This document shows, piece after piece, positions 14,069 to 22,999 of a stretch of 64,000 bases of DNA (the stretch's first letter is position 1; every line of letters starts with the position of its first letter). The stretch comes from JAJRPT01 sp964465945. Its GTDB lineage: Bacteria; Bacteroidota; Ignavibacteria; Kapaibacteriales; UBA2268. The notes under the pieces are model-generated. The model saw only the letters and a list, made by a program, of their open reading frames with translations. It had not been told where the DNA came from and searched no databases. The translations under genes were made by a program, and so were the position numbers. The stretch is taken from assembly GCA_964465945.1 (NCBI GenBank), contig CAYXMM010000002.1, positions 310,001 to 374,000 on the forward strand, given 5' to 3'.

Positions 14069-15437
14069 GTGTAGCATAAAGAGTTTCAACATCTCTTTCT
14101 ACTGGTTTTTTTCCTGTAATTTTAGTCATATCTGTTTTAACTTTTTTTTCTTTTATTAAATTAGTAACGTAAAAGCTTGAATTTGGTCTAAAAAGGAACT
14201 CTTTTTCAAAATCACTTGCTACTCCTAACTTAGAACCTTTACCTACTTTAATCGTCATAAATATGCTATCCGCCCTATCATTATTAATATTAGCATAACT
14301 TAATGAAATATCTTTTGAAGATGAGGCACTTAGAAAGGCTTTTTCTATAAATATTCCACTTTCTAAATCTTTTAAGATATTTAAATAGTCGTTAGTAAAA
14401 CCTTCTGGGAAAAACATTCCACGATATAATAGTATGCTATGATTTAATTCATAACTTAAATCACCCTCTATGATTGTATTTGTTTTTTTAATATATTCAT
14501 CTGTTAGTGATTGGTCGTCATTTGTTCCCCTTAACACTCTATTATATTTATCGTATGCTTCTCCCGCATATTCTTTAATACAATCTTTAACTTCTGGTTT
14601 TAAAGTTTCAAGATAATTAACACTTATATCTTTATATTCTTCATTAGACAATTCTTTAAATAAAATTTTGCTAAACATATTAATTAAATCCTCTTTAACT
14701 TTATCTGGATACTGGCTTAAATCAGGTTTAAAATCTTCGGTAATTTTAAGTCCGTCTTTTTTGGTTTGATTTAATTGCTTCTTAAAAACATCGTCATTAC
14801 TTAAACGCTTTAAAAAATCATTTCCATTCTCAATTTTGATGCCCTCGTTATCTACTTCTTTTTGACTTAATGAACGGACAGAGCATTTGCAACCAAATCG
14901 AGAGGGTGGATAGAATGTAGACCAGAAAGGATCATCATAAGGCAATACTTTGCCATAAAATTGTCTATGAAAATCGTTTTTTTCAGCCGATGTAGAGGCA
15001 ATGTATTTCAAGTAAGGTCTAATACCAGATTTGCCTAATCTTTGTTGATGCTCATATTGTCCTTTTGCATAAGCAATATTCAAATTAGTTTCATAAACAA
15101 CTTTCAACCGATTTTCAGTTAATTTAGTTAATTTCCTTAATTCTTCGGTATCTTCTAAAAATTCGGTTAATGTTTGCCCTTTCTTTTTTGCTTCTTCAAG
15201 TTTATCATAAATTGCTTTAAGCATATCAGCCGAATGAATACCAGCCACCGTGAATGCTTGGTTGTGTGCTTTGGTGCTCATCTCTTGCCAATTAACCGTA
15301 GTTTTAAGATTTTTACCTTTATTTCGTAAATATTCAAGTTGTTTTTCGGGCTTCATTGTTAAGAGTTCTTTCATTATTTTATCTTTATCGAACTCACTAA
15401 AAGCCAGGTTCAACATTTTTTTACTAAATATCCGCAT
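14046..15437 (-). CDS. MuF head protein fused to ADP-ribosyltransferase domain
   Basis: 463 residues from ATG 15437 (AGGGGGTG upstream on the minus strand; ATG 15446 is an alternative). Residues about 1-200 are a Mu gpF-like minor head protein, with the signature YGKVLPYDDPFWSTFYPP then RFGCKC. After a linker, residues about 265-460 have the layout of an R-S-E ADP-ribosyltransferase: LLYRGMF (R339), FLSASSS (S370-x-S372) and SDFEKEFLF (E411-x-E413), with the FxVT strand after it. MuF proteins with C-terminal toxin domains are a known group; the effector would be carried in the capsid and delivered with DNA. All three catalytic positions are present, so activity is plausible. It overlaps the portal gene by 14 bases. 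Confidence 0.85.
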   Translation of the reverse strand: MRIFSKKMLNLAFSEFDKDKIMKELLTMKPEKQLEYLRNKGKNLKTTVNWQEMSTKAHNQAFTVAGIHSADMLKAIYDKLEEAKKKGQTLTEFLEDTEELRKLTKLTENRLKVVYETNLNIAYAKGQYEHQQRLGKSGIRPYLKYIASTSAEKNDFHRQFYGKVLPYDDPFWSTFYPPSRFGCKCSVRSLSQKEVDNEGIKIENGNDFLKRLSNDDVFKKQLNQTKKDGLKITEDFKPDLSQYPDKVKEDLINMFSKILFKELSNEEYKDISVNYLETLKPEVKDCIKEYAGEAYDKYNRVLRGTNDDQSLTDEYIKKTNTIIEGDLSYELNHSILLYRGMFFPEGFTNDYLNILKDLESGIFIEKAFLSASSSKDISLSYANINNDRADSIFMTIKVGKGSKLGVASDFEKEFLFRPNSSFYVTNLIKEKKVKTDMTKITGKKPVERDVETLYATLIYYPKE

Positions 15438-16812
15438 TAAATACACCCCCTGCTTGTGAAGCCATTATTGCTGTTTTAAATAATTCTTCGATTTCAGAAC
15501 TATCTAAATTTGAGTATCTATTTTCAATTAACTCTCTTGCTTCTTCGATAGTATTAGATTGTGTTATTAACTTAACTGCATAGTTCAACATTTTTTCATT
15601 TGCTTTAAGTAATGCTTCCATTCCTGTATCGTCTATATGGTCGTGTTCTTCGTCCCCTTCAGTAAATTGAGGTGATGCTGGTGCGGATATTTCAAATTCG
15701 TCTTCGGCTATACCATAATTTTTTTGAATGTAATTTTTATTAAATTTAATACCTACTTGTGTGGCTAATAGTCCATCTCTTTCAGCTAATATCTTATCGA
15801 CATCTTCTTGTTGATATAATCTAAAACGTGGAATATTAGATATAGTGCCGTAATTTATAGTGTATATTTTCTTAATTAATTCATTAAAAGCGGCTTCAAC
15901 CATTTTTTTATCTGATTCAACTACGTCCGACCTTACTTGTAGATGTGTTTGGGACATTGCATAAGAACCGACATCACCTTGCTCCGTTGTTAATGTTTGT
16001 GATAAGATTACTTTCGATAGTTCAGAGTTCCAGAGGTGAATGAAGTCTTTAAATATCATTGGCGAGCTTGCTTTTGTTAAGTCAAGAAAAGTTACATCGT
16101 CATCAGAATTAGTGACAACTACACCATCATGTCTGGCTTTATCTAAAGTCAATAGTAAATCTTCTGTACTTTTTTCAATAGTGGAGTTGGTTTTACCATA
16201 TAAAAACGGCATGCCATATTTTTCAATATAAGTAAGCCAAAATTTCGTTACATCTTTTTTAAATTTAACTGCCCAAAAACATTTAGAAAGCAATGCTTCA
16301 CCGTAAGGATTAGTATAGGTTGCATTATGTTGAAGCAACAAAAATTTATTATTATTACAATAGACTTTTTCATTTTTAGCATTTACAAAATAACCTAAGT
16401 TATTAGAATTAAAAACGAACCAATCACATGGTTTGCCTATTATATCGACAGGTACATAAAAGCCATTGGTTAGTCGCCAATATATTTCAAGATATTTAAA
16501 CCCATAAAGAGGGGCTTCCAGCATCTCTGATATTATTCGGTTTATATTAAGATTATTAAATATATTTTTAATAAATTCGTTCTCTCGACTCTCATCGTCA
16601 TATAATATCTCCCATTCTAGCGAAAGTACACCAGATTTACGTGATTGAATTATACTCGATAAATGTGGGTCAGTTCTTAAATCATCGTAAGAACTAATTC
16701 TATTACCTATTTGTCTTAATATTTTGTCTGGATTTGGCAGTTCATTATTAACAAAAGTTTTAAGCCAAGAATGCGATGTATCTCTTACAATTACATCTAA
16801 TAAATTATTCAT
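15424..16812 (-). CDS. Portal protein, DUF935 / Mu gp29 family
   Basis: 462 residues forming the portal ring through which DNA enters the head. The DUF935 signatures are DLRTDPHLSSIIQSRKSGVL near residue 45, YGFKYLEIYWR near 105, and YANPYGEALLSKCFW-like text near 165. The C-terminal region is acidic and helical. It stops at TAG followed directly by TAA on the same strand. It lies between TerL and MuF, the normal Mu order. Confidence 0.9.
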   Translation of the reverse strand: MNNLLDVIVRDTSHSWLKTFVNNELPNPDKILRQIGNRISSYDDLRTDPHLSSIIQSRKSGVLSLEWEILYDDESRENEFIKNIFNNLNINRIISEMLEAPLYGFKYLEIYWRLTNGFYVPVDIIGKPCDWFVFNSNNLGYFVNAKNEKVYCNNNKFLLLQHNATYTNPYGEALLSKCFWAVKFKKDVTKFWLTYIEKYGMPFLYGKTNSTIEKSTEDLLLTLDKARHDGVVVTNSDDDVTFLDLTKASSPMIFKDFIHLWNSELSKVILSQTLTTEQGDVGSYAMSQTHLQVRSDVVESDKKMVEAAFNELIKKIYTINYGTISNIPRFRLYQQEDVDKILAERDGLLATQVGIKFNKNYIQKNYGIAEDEFEISAPASPQFTEGDEEHDHIDDTGMEALLKANEKMLNYAVKLITQSNTIEEARELIENRYSNLDSSEIEELFKTAIMASQAGGVFNADI

Positions 16813-16820
16813 ATTTATCC

Positions 16821-18185
16821 CTAATAATTTTTATAATTATCAATTACATTATTAATTTTTCTTTCAAGATTAATTCTAGTTGGTTTATACATTTTAGATA
16901 ATACTTGGAATGCCATAGTCGTAGTATCAACAATATCGTCGTGTTTTCCAGCTGGGAATTGATTATGTTCGTTTAAGAAATCGTCTAAAAATGATTTATT
17001 CTTGGGTAAGAACACACGACCTGCTTCAATATATGGAGTTGTTGTATGTGCTCTAACCACTTTATCCATTGGAGCAATACCTCTTACGTTTAATTTACTC
17101 TCACGTCGGAGTATCTGTATTAATGATTTACCACTTCCAGCGTCTTCAATATAGATTACATTTGGTTTATGTTTATCATACTGGTTTTCAGAGGCAACTT
17201 TTAACTCTGGAAATTGTAATTTGTCTCTAAATAAATCAATTAAATAAAAATTGTCATCATTCCAACCCCAGGTAGCACAAACAGAGTAATCATTTTCTTT
17301 TCCTTTTTCAAAAGCAGTGTCCCAGACTTGTATAACATTGTCAAATTTAATTTCACCTTCATTATAGTATTTCCACCAGTATTTTTGAAATATTTGATGC
17401 TCATTGTCAACAGGTTGCTGTTGATACATTGCAGAAAAAAAGTAAGAACCGACGGACTTCTTTATTTTTTCAAGTTCAGTAATATTATAACGCTCTGGGA
17501 AAAGGGCTTCACCAACTTTACGATTTAAAACATCGTCATTAGTTGCAATAGCAGGGAAATCGACGACATGCCAGTCGGCAGAAGTTTCACTTGCTAATAT
17601 ACGACCTACTAAATCGTCATGATGCCAGCGAGTCATTACTATAATCATAGAGCCGTTAGGTTCTAACCTATTAAATGCAGTAGATTGATACCACCTGTAT
17701 ACTTTATCTCGATAAACATTACTAAATGCTTCGTCGCTATTTTTTACTGGGTCATCTATTATAAATAAATTTGCACCTTTTCCTGTGATAGAACCTCCAA
17801 CACCGACAGCAGTTAAACTACCTTTTCTGTTTTTTATAGTCCAATGGTTATTTCTATCTATACCAACTTCAAGATTTTTCAAATACGAATAATCTTTAAA
17901 GTGTAATTTAGACTTCATAGCCCATTGTTCCGCTAACTCTAATGAATATGAACTTATTATTATCTGGTCATTTGGGCGATTTAAAAGCCACCAAAAAGGC
18001 AAGTATTCTGAAATCAAATGAGATTTTCCGTGTCTTGGTGGCATTGAGACTATCAACCTTTTAATCTCACCGCTATATACTTTTAACAATTTATCTTCGA
18101 GTAATAATAAATGCTCCGCTGGAATATATTCATTATTAGTTCCTTTACTATCCAACATCGCACAATATATTGGAGTGTTTATCAT
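16821..18185 (-). CDS. Terminase large subunit
   Basis: 454 residues. The ATPase part has Walker A PPRHGKSHL (near residue 49), a Walker-B-like LFIIDDPVKN (near 140) and the MTRWHHDDLVGRIL coupling motif (near 184). The nuclease part begins VIQVWDTAFEKGKENDYSV (near 285), has YIEDAGSGKSLIQIL (near 350) and ends with KHDDIVDTTTMAFQ (near 425). It packages DNA into the prohead by ATP-driven translocation and cuts it. Its ATG overlaps the TerS stop (ATGA). Confidence 0.95.
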   Translation of the reverse strand: MINTPIYCAMLDSKGTNNEYIPAEHLLLLEDKLLKVYSGEIKRLIVSMPPRHGKSHLISEYLPFWWLLNRPNDQIIISSYSLELAEQWAMKSKLHFKDYSYLKNLEVGIDRNNHWTIKNRKGSLTAVGVGGSITGKGANLFIIDDPVKNSDEAFSNVYRDKVYRWYQSTAFNRLEPNGSMIIVMTRWHHDDLVGRILASETSADWHVVDFPAIATNDDVLNRKVGEALFPERYNITELEKIKKSVGSYFFSAMYQQQPVDNEHQIFQKYWWKYYNEGEIKFDNVIQVWDTAFEKGKENDYSVCATWGWNDDNFYLIDLFRDKLQFPELKVASENQYDKHKPNVIYIEDAGSGKSLIQILRRESKLNVRGIAPMDKVVRAHTTTPYIEAGRVFLPKNKSFLDDFLNEHNQFPAGKHDDIVDTTTMAFQVLSKMYKPTRINLERKINNVIDNYKNY

Positions 18186-18613
18186 TTATCTCTTAACGTC
18201 CTAATAAAATCTTGATATTTTGCTATCTGTTCATCGGTTTTGGGTACTAAACTCAACTCTATGTTATTCTTATTATCAAAACTAACTTCAACTTTATCAG
18301 TATAACCTCTTTCTTTACCTTTCATCTTCAAGAAAAATTCTATTGCATTGAATTTAATTCTTTCATTTTTAGACCGCATTAGTGAATGTAAACCTTCCTC
18401 AGCCGTATCCATCGCTTCATCCATAATATCCTGTAATACTTCTGGATTATTCAAAGCCCTAATTCTTACTGCTTGTCTTGAATACTCAATATTATACTGC
18501 TCTCTTATTTTACGAGCAGTTCTTGCAAATATTCCAACGTTTTCTCGTAATACTGAAAAGAACTGTTCGTCGCTTAATTTCACGGGTCTGGATTTACTTT
18601 TAAGTTTTGCCAT
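18182..18613 (-). CDS. Terminase small subunit-like protein
   Basis: 143 residues directly upstream of TerL and overlapping it. The N-terminal half has a helix-turn-helix-like segment (ENVGIFARTARKIREQYNIEYSRQAVRIRA, pos. about 25-55; shown in parts: ARTARKIREQ and SRQAVRIRAL). The next part is ALNNPEVLQDIMDEAMDTAEE and a helix ERIKFNAIEFFLKMKGKERGY. This matches DNA-binding small terminases that choose the packaging site. Confidence 0.8.
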   Translation of the reverse strand: MAKLKSKSRPVKLSDEQFFSVLRENVGIFARTARKIREQYNIEYSRQAVRIRALNNPEVLQDIMDEAMDTAEEGLHSLMRSKNERIKFNAIEFFLKMKGKERGYTDKVEVSFDNKNNIELSLVPKTDEQIAKYQDFIRTLRDK

Positions 18614-18631
18614 AAGTTGTCAATATCTCCT

Positions 18632-20062
18632 TTAAAATTCAGGGATTAACGTTTCAGTATCTAAATTTTCCAAATATGATAAATCTAAAACTGGGAAGTG
18701 TTCAGCTATTTTAGTAGTATCTCCTTTGTAAAAGACCAGTACGTTTTGGTGATGTTTGCCTGCTTTCCTTGATTTACTAAATTGACTACCTACTCTAATT
18801 GGAAGACTTGCAAGGTGATTAACTAAAATCATTTCATTATATAATGACAAACCTGCCTTCTCAAAGCATTCAATAGTATATGAAACAAAGTTCTTATAAC
18901 TACCATTTTTATTTCTAACATCAGCAACAACGAAAACAGCAAATCTATTTTCATTCAACACCCCGCAGGATTTGTTAATAATATCAAAATAAGTCTTTTT
19001 AAATTCATCGTAAGGCATATTTGACAAATCGGCAGGGTCATCTGAATAAACTTCTAAATCCGCATAAGGAGGGCAGGAGAATAACAAATCAAACTTTTCG
19101 CCTTTAAAAATTTCATCTATGTTTTTACTATCTCCATAAGTCCAAGTTGGTCTTAAATTCTTATTCTTGATAACATCATTAACTTTACTAACTTCTTCAT
19201 AATTTTTGATATTTGCCTCTACTTGTTCCTTTCTTAAATCATTACCATAATATTTAAACCCTAATTTAGAAGCAACTATACCTCTCACAGAACCACCTGC
19301 AAAAGGATCTAGTATCTTTCCATTCTGGGTGTTAAACCATAAATAAGATAACTCACATAATACTGGGTCAAAAATCGAAGTTGAGCCATTTTCACCACCT
19401 AATAGTTTTATCCCTCTTTTCCCTGCCTCTTTAAACACTGAATCTGTATCAGCAGGCAATCCTTTTGCTTTCATCTCATTTTTTAAATCGTAATATCTTG
19501 GTGATTGAGCGGATTTGCCAAATGTCAATCCGCCTTCTCTTCCTAACTCACTTTTAATTCCTAAGTCTAACCACCAGTTCTTTCTTTGTTGCCATTGTCC
19601 TAATTTGGTGTCTAACACTGAAAATGGTGGTATTAAAAACCTGTCAATTAACTTTTTAGGTCTAGCATTAATAAAAGCATCGTCTTCAACTATAAATTCT
19701 TTTTCTAACTCCAGTCCCCACTCATCTAACAATGTATTATCCCATTCATTTGCGAGTATATCCGTGTCCCATTCTCCATACCCAAGATTATCTTTGATTA
19801 TAAACTCTTTTTTTTGTTCTTCCGTTAAATCATCGGCTTTAATAACATACACTTTCTTATGCCCCGCTTTTTCACAAGATTTCAATCTCATATTACCACC
19901 AAGTACCATAAAGTTGTTATCAACAACAATAGGTCGTAATTTTAACATCTCTGGGAAATCTTGAATAGATTTAACAAGTTTATCAAATCTATAATCTTTT
20001 ATTATTCTTGGATTGTTAGGGTTTGGTTTGACTTGACTAATATCAATTAATTGAATATTCAT
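18632..20062 (-). CDS. ParB-like nuclease / DNA methyltransferase fusion
   Basis: 476 residues. The N-terminal ParB/sulfiredoxin domain (about 1-90) begins IDISQVKPNPNNPRIIKDY and has PIVVDNNFMVLGGNMRLKSC. A methyltransferase domain (about 170-470) follows, with motif I ILDPFAGGSVRGIVASKLG near 250 and catalytic SCPPYADLEVYS near 330. Such ParB-methylase fusions are common beside terminase genes in Mu-like and other phages. It probably methylates phage DNA or marks the packaging region. First gene of the leftward packaging block; an AAGGAGTT Shine-Dalgarno is present. Confidence 0.85.
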   Translation of the reverse strand: MNIQLIDISQVKPNPNNPRIIKDYRFDKLVKSIQDFPEMLKLRPIVVDNNFMVLGGNMRLKSCEKAGHKKVYVIKADDLTEEQKKEFIIKDNLGYGEWDTDILANEWDNTLLDEWGLELEKEFIVEDDAFINARPKKLIDRFLIPPFSVLDTKLGQWQQRKNWWLDLGIKSELGREGGLTFGKSAQSPRYYDLKNEMKAKGLPADTDSVFKEAGKRGIKLLGGENGSTSIFDPVLCELSYLWFNTQNGKILDPFAGGSVRGIVASKLGFKYYGNDLRKEQVEANIKNYEEVSKVNDVIKNKNLRPTWTYGDSKNIDEIFKGEKFDLLFSCPPYADLEVYSDDPADLSNMPYDEFKKTYFDIINKSCGVLNENRFAVFVVADVRNKNGSYKNFVSYTIECFEKAGLSLYNEMILVNHLASLPIRVGSQFSKSRKAGKHHQNVLVFYKGDTTKIAEHFPVLDLSYLENLDTETLIPEF

Positions 20063-20195
20063 TATTAACTCCTTATTTTTTCAAAAATCCGAACAAAAGA
20101 ACGGACGACGTGCCGTGTCGTATGGGGCGTCGTATGGTTTGAAGTCCGATATAATCCCTCGAAATTGCAAATAATAAAAATCAAATCCGAAAAAT
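20063..20195. promoter_or_regulatory. Divergent control region between the two head operons
   Basis: 133 bases, clearly richer in G+C at 20099-20148 than its surroundings. It has direct repeats GTCGTATGG at 20117-20125 and 20129-20137, an inverted ACGAC-N7-GTCGT (20105-20121), and CGGAC / GTCCG arms (20102-20106, 20144-20148). TATAAT at 20150-20155 fits a -10 box for the rightward operon, with no good -35. A -10 without -35 preceded by repeats resembles Mor/C-activated phage promoters. The binding factor is inferred, possibly the 2745-3053 protein. Confidence 0.55.
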
Positions 20196-21872
20196 ATGTT
20201 AAAAACAATCGAAGCATTCAAAGTAGGGGAACATACTGACTCAGCAGGTAATAAAAAAGAATGGACTGCCGAAGAAGCGCAATTCATTACTAAGTATTAT
20301 AATGAAATGTTAGCAAAAGACCCTTCAATGATTGCACCTATATGCAAAGGACACCCGACAGATAATGCCCCTGCTTATGGTTGGGTTAAATCATTAAGTT
20401 TTAATAATAATATTGTAGAAGCAACTATTGACTTCAACGACTCAATGGTTGAAGAAATTAAAGATGGTCAATTTAAAAAAGTAAGTATTGCTTTATATGA
20501 TGATTTGCTATTAAGACATATCGGGATGCTTGGAGCTGCTGCACCAGCAGTTAAAGGACTTCAACCAGTGGAATTTAAAGAAAGGAAAGAAGATTATACG
20601 GAATGGACTTTCTCGGAAGAAGTAGAACCACCAAAGGTCAAAGATAGTAAAGAATTATTATTTGAAAGAGAGGTAAAATATGGTATTGGCAGAAAAGATA
20701 ATATTGGGTATATAGATAAACCTACGGCTTATAAAGATGTTATCGATGAAGACTTTGCTGACCCTGTTAATTATCTTTTTCCAATTAACGATGAAGAGAA
20801 TTTTATTGCAAGTTATCAAACTTTTAACAATTACGAGACTAGAGAAAGATATAGTCAGATAGAGCAACAAGTTATTAAAACGAGATTGTTAAAAGGGTTA
20901 AAAAAATACAATATAGATGCTAAGGAAGATGCAAGGTTATATAGGTTTTCTGAAAATAGCAATCAATTTACAGGCATCCAATTAAATGATAAACTAAAAA
21001 GAGATAAGCCAGCAATTTACGAAAACTATGTTGAAGCAGATTTTGCTGACCCAGTCCATTTTAGATTTCCAATTAAAAATAGAAATCAAATCCTATCAAG
21101 TATTGCATTAGTTCATAAAGATAATAACGTGAAAGAATATAGCGAGAATGATATGAATATTATTCGAGCAAGGATTATTAATAATGCAATGGCAATAGGA
21201 ATAAATCTTAACGGAGATAACTGGAATTATTCAGAAACTAATAATATAAATTTAAAATTTAATAAGGAGTTCAATATGAACGAATGGTTAGAGGCATTAA
21301 AAGCCTTTGCTATTAAATGGGTAGGTAGTAATGTAAGTGAAGAGATTGCAAGTGAATTTCAAGCAGGCCTCGGGACCTATATAACTGAAAATCCTATTCC
21401 AAGTGCTACGGCTAAACCAGAGGAAGAGAAACCGCAGTTTAGTGAAAATGAAAAAGCAATGATGAATAAAATCGAAGTTCTTGAAAAGAGAAATCGAATT
21501 AACGAATATTCAAATTTTGCAGAGAAATTGGTCGTAGAGGGTAAAATTCTACCAGCTGAAAGAGATAATTTGATTCTAACGTTAGAGGCAGTTCATTCTA
21601 CCCCTAACAAGATAGAATTTTCGGAGAGTGATAAGACGCAATCTTTAACACCAGTTGAAGCGCTTAAAAATATGTTTAATTCAAGACCAGCAATTCACAA
21701 ACTCGATGTTGAAATTAGCAAAGACGGGAAAGGTGAGGATGAGGGGTTATCTTTCAATGATAAATTAAACAATAAAGTTATTGAATATCGTAAGGAAATG
21801 GCAAAAGCAGGTAATAACTTAACTTTTGCTGAGGCATTGAATATTGTATTAAATCAAGATAAAGGAGAATAA
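20196..21872 (+). CDS. Head maturation protease with scaffold, Mu I-like
   Basis: 558 residues. The N-terminal domain matches the Mu I protease family: ICKGHPTDNAPAYGWVKSLS (near 49-68), later FKKVSIALYDD and GAAAPAVKGL. Two related modules follow, each starting with an FADPV motif (DEDFADPVNYLFPI near 184 and EADFADPVHFRFPI near 278), of the kind found in some phage head proteases. The C-terminal about 200 residues are helical and acidic, typical of scaffold. An internal start at 21276 gives the scaffold alone. First gene of the rightward capsid operon, directly after the control region. No strong Shine-Dalgarno precedes ATG 20196. Confidence 0.8.
   Translation: MLKTIEAFKVGEHTDSAGNKKEWTAEEAQFITKYYNEMLAKDPSMIAPICKGHPTDNAPAYGWVKSLSFNNNIVEATIDFNDSMVEEIKDGQFKKVSIALYDDLLLRHIGMLGAAAPAVKGLQPVEFKERKEDYTEWTFSEEVEPPKVKDSKELLFEREVKYGIGRKDNIGYIDKPTAYKDVIDEDFADPVNYLFPINDEENFIASYQTFNNYETRERYSQIEQQVIKTRLLKGLKKYNIDAKEDARLYRFSENSNQFTGIQLNDKLKRDKPAIYENYVEADFADPVHFRFPIKNRNQILSSIALVHKDNNVKEYSENDMNIIRARIINNAMAIGINLNGDNWNYSETNNINLKFNKEFNMNEWLEALKAFAIKWVGSNVSEEIASEFQAGLGTYITENPIPSATAKPEEEKPQFSENEKAMMNKIEVLEKRNRINEYSNFAEKLVVEGKILPAERDNLILTLEAVHSTPNKIEFSESDKTQSLTPVEALKNMFNSRPAIHKLDVEISKDGKGEDEGLSFNDKLNNKVIEYRKEMAKAGNNLTFAEALNIVLNQDKGE
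21276..21872 (+). CDS. Nested scaffold protein by internal in-frame start
   Basis: ATG 21276 is in frame within the protease gene (residue 361) and has a perfect AAGGAG at 21264-21269 with six bases of spacing, a better signal than that of the full gene. The product would be 198 residues: helical with coiled coil (AMMNKIEVLEKRNRINEYSN). In Mu (I/Z) and lambda (C/Nu3) the scaffold is made from the 3' part of the protease gene in the same way. Confidence 0.7.
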   Translation: MNEWLEALKAFAIKWVGSNVSEEIASEFQAGLGTYITENPIPSATAKPEEEKPQFSENEKAMMNKIEVLEKRNRINEYSNFAEKLVVEGKILPAERDNLILTLEAVHSTPNKIEFSESDKTQSLTPVEALKNMFNSRPAIHKLDVEISKDGKGEDEGLSFNDKLNNKVIEYRKEMAKAGNNLTFAEALNIVLNQDKGE

Positions 21873-21874
21873 TA

Positions 21875-22822
21875 ATGTCAAGATTAGATTCATTAGCAAT
21901 AAAAGATAATCTTTTAACCAATATTGCGAGAGGTTATAAAGATAACAAATACGTCGGCGAGAATATATTTCCTTTCGTTCAAATGGATAAAGAGACAGGA
22001 AAGTATTACATTTTTAATGATGAGCAGTTCAAACATTATTCAGTGAAGAGGGCGCCAGGAACTCAATCACAAAGAGTTACTACTGAATTAGGCACTACTG
22101 ATACTTATAAGTTAGAGCAATATTCATTAGAAGAAGCCATCGATGATAGAGAGCAAGCAGAAAGTGATGTGCTTAATTTAGAACAGCATATTACAAATAT
22201 GATGTCAAAAAGACAATTGCACGCTTTGGAAATGGAACAAGCAAGCGTAGCAACTAATTTAGCGAATTATAATTCATCTAATAAAGTTACTTTGTCCGAT
22301 GATTTTTATAATGAAGCGGCTATTGATTTTGTGATTGAAATCGAAAAGAAAAAAGATATAATCAAATCTTCCATCGCTGAAAATCCTAATACGATTTTAC
22401 TCCCTGAAAAGGTATGGAATTTTTTTAAGACTCACCCTATTCTTAAATCATACCTAGTCAATGATTCGACTAAGAAAATCTTAGTTGCACCCGAAGAATT
22501 TGGCAAATTATTAGGTTTCCAGAATGTGCTTATTGCTTCAGCTTTAAACAAAGTTAGTACTGGCTTGGAGGAAGTTTGGGGTAACAATATTTGGTTAGGT
22601 TATGTAGCACCACGTCCATCAGCACTATCGGCGTCAGAAAAAGAGCCTTCTTTTGGATACACTTTAAGAAAGAAAGGTTCACCTTTAATTGACAAATATA
22701 GAGATGAAACTATACAATCTAATATAATTAGATCGAATGATAACTATCAAGTTAAGATAGTAGGGCAAAATGCAGGTTATTTAATTAAAAATCCTATAGA
22801 CCCTGCGGTTTATAGTGCATAA
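21875..22822 (+). CDS. Major capsid protein
   Basis: 315 residues directly after the protease/scaffold gene, with AAAGGAG upstream. The N-terminal part (LLTNIARGYKDNKYVGENIFPFVQMDKETGKY) and the middle (KVWNFFKTHPILKSYL then EFGKLLGFQNVLIASAL) match the Mu-like / E-family major head subunits of HK97 fold. The C-terminal part has GYVAPRPSALSASEKEPSFGYT. It would form the icosahedral shell. Confidence 0.88.
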   Translation: MSRLDSLAIKDNLLTNIARGYKDNKYVGENIFPFVQMDKETGKYYIFNDEQFKHYSVKRAPGTQSQRVTTELGTTDTYKLEQYSLEEAIDDREQAESDVLNLEQHITNMMSKRQLHALEMEQASVATNLANYNSSNKVTLSDDFYNEAAIDFVIEIEKKKDIIKSSIAENPNTILLPEKVWNFFKTHPILKSYLVNDSTKKILVAPEEFGKLLGFQNVLIASALNKVSTGLEEVWGNNIWLGYVAPRPSALSASEKEPSFGYTLRKKGSPLIDKYRDETIQSNIIRSNDNYQVKIVGQNAGYLIKNPIDPAVYSA

Positions 22823-22831
22823 GGTTAAATA

Positions 22832-22999
22832 ATGAGTGAATATAAAGTAATACACCCTTTGAAATATAAGGGTGTAACATACAAACAAGGTGAAATTATA
22901 GATTTACCTGATGAAGTAGCGAGTAAAGTTTCAATATCAATTATTAAAATTGATGAAGTTATAGAAAATAAATCAAAAAGTAAAAAAGGAAATAAATAA
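22832..22999 (+). CDS. Small head-region protein, 55 aa
   Basis: 55 residues (MSEYKVIHPLKYKGVTYKQG, then EIIDLPDEVASKVSISIIKI and a Lys/Ser-rich tail). The pattern of a short beta domain (kG..y..Ge.idl.ee.a..l) is common in small proteins next to capsid genes of phages. The stop overlaps the next start (TAATG). Confidence 0.65.
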   Translation: MSEYKVIHPLKYKGVTYKQGEIIDLPDEVASKVSISIIKIDEVIENKSKSKKGNK

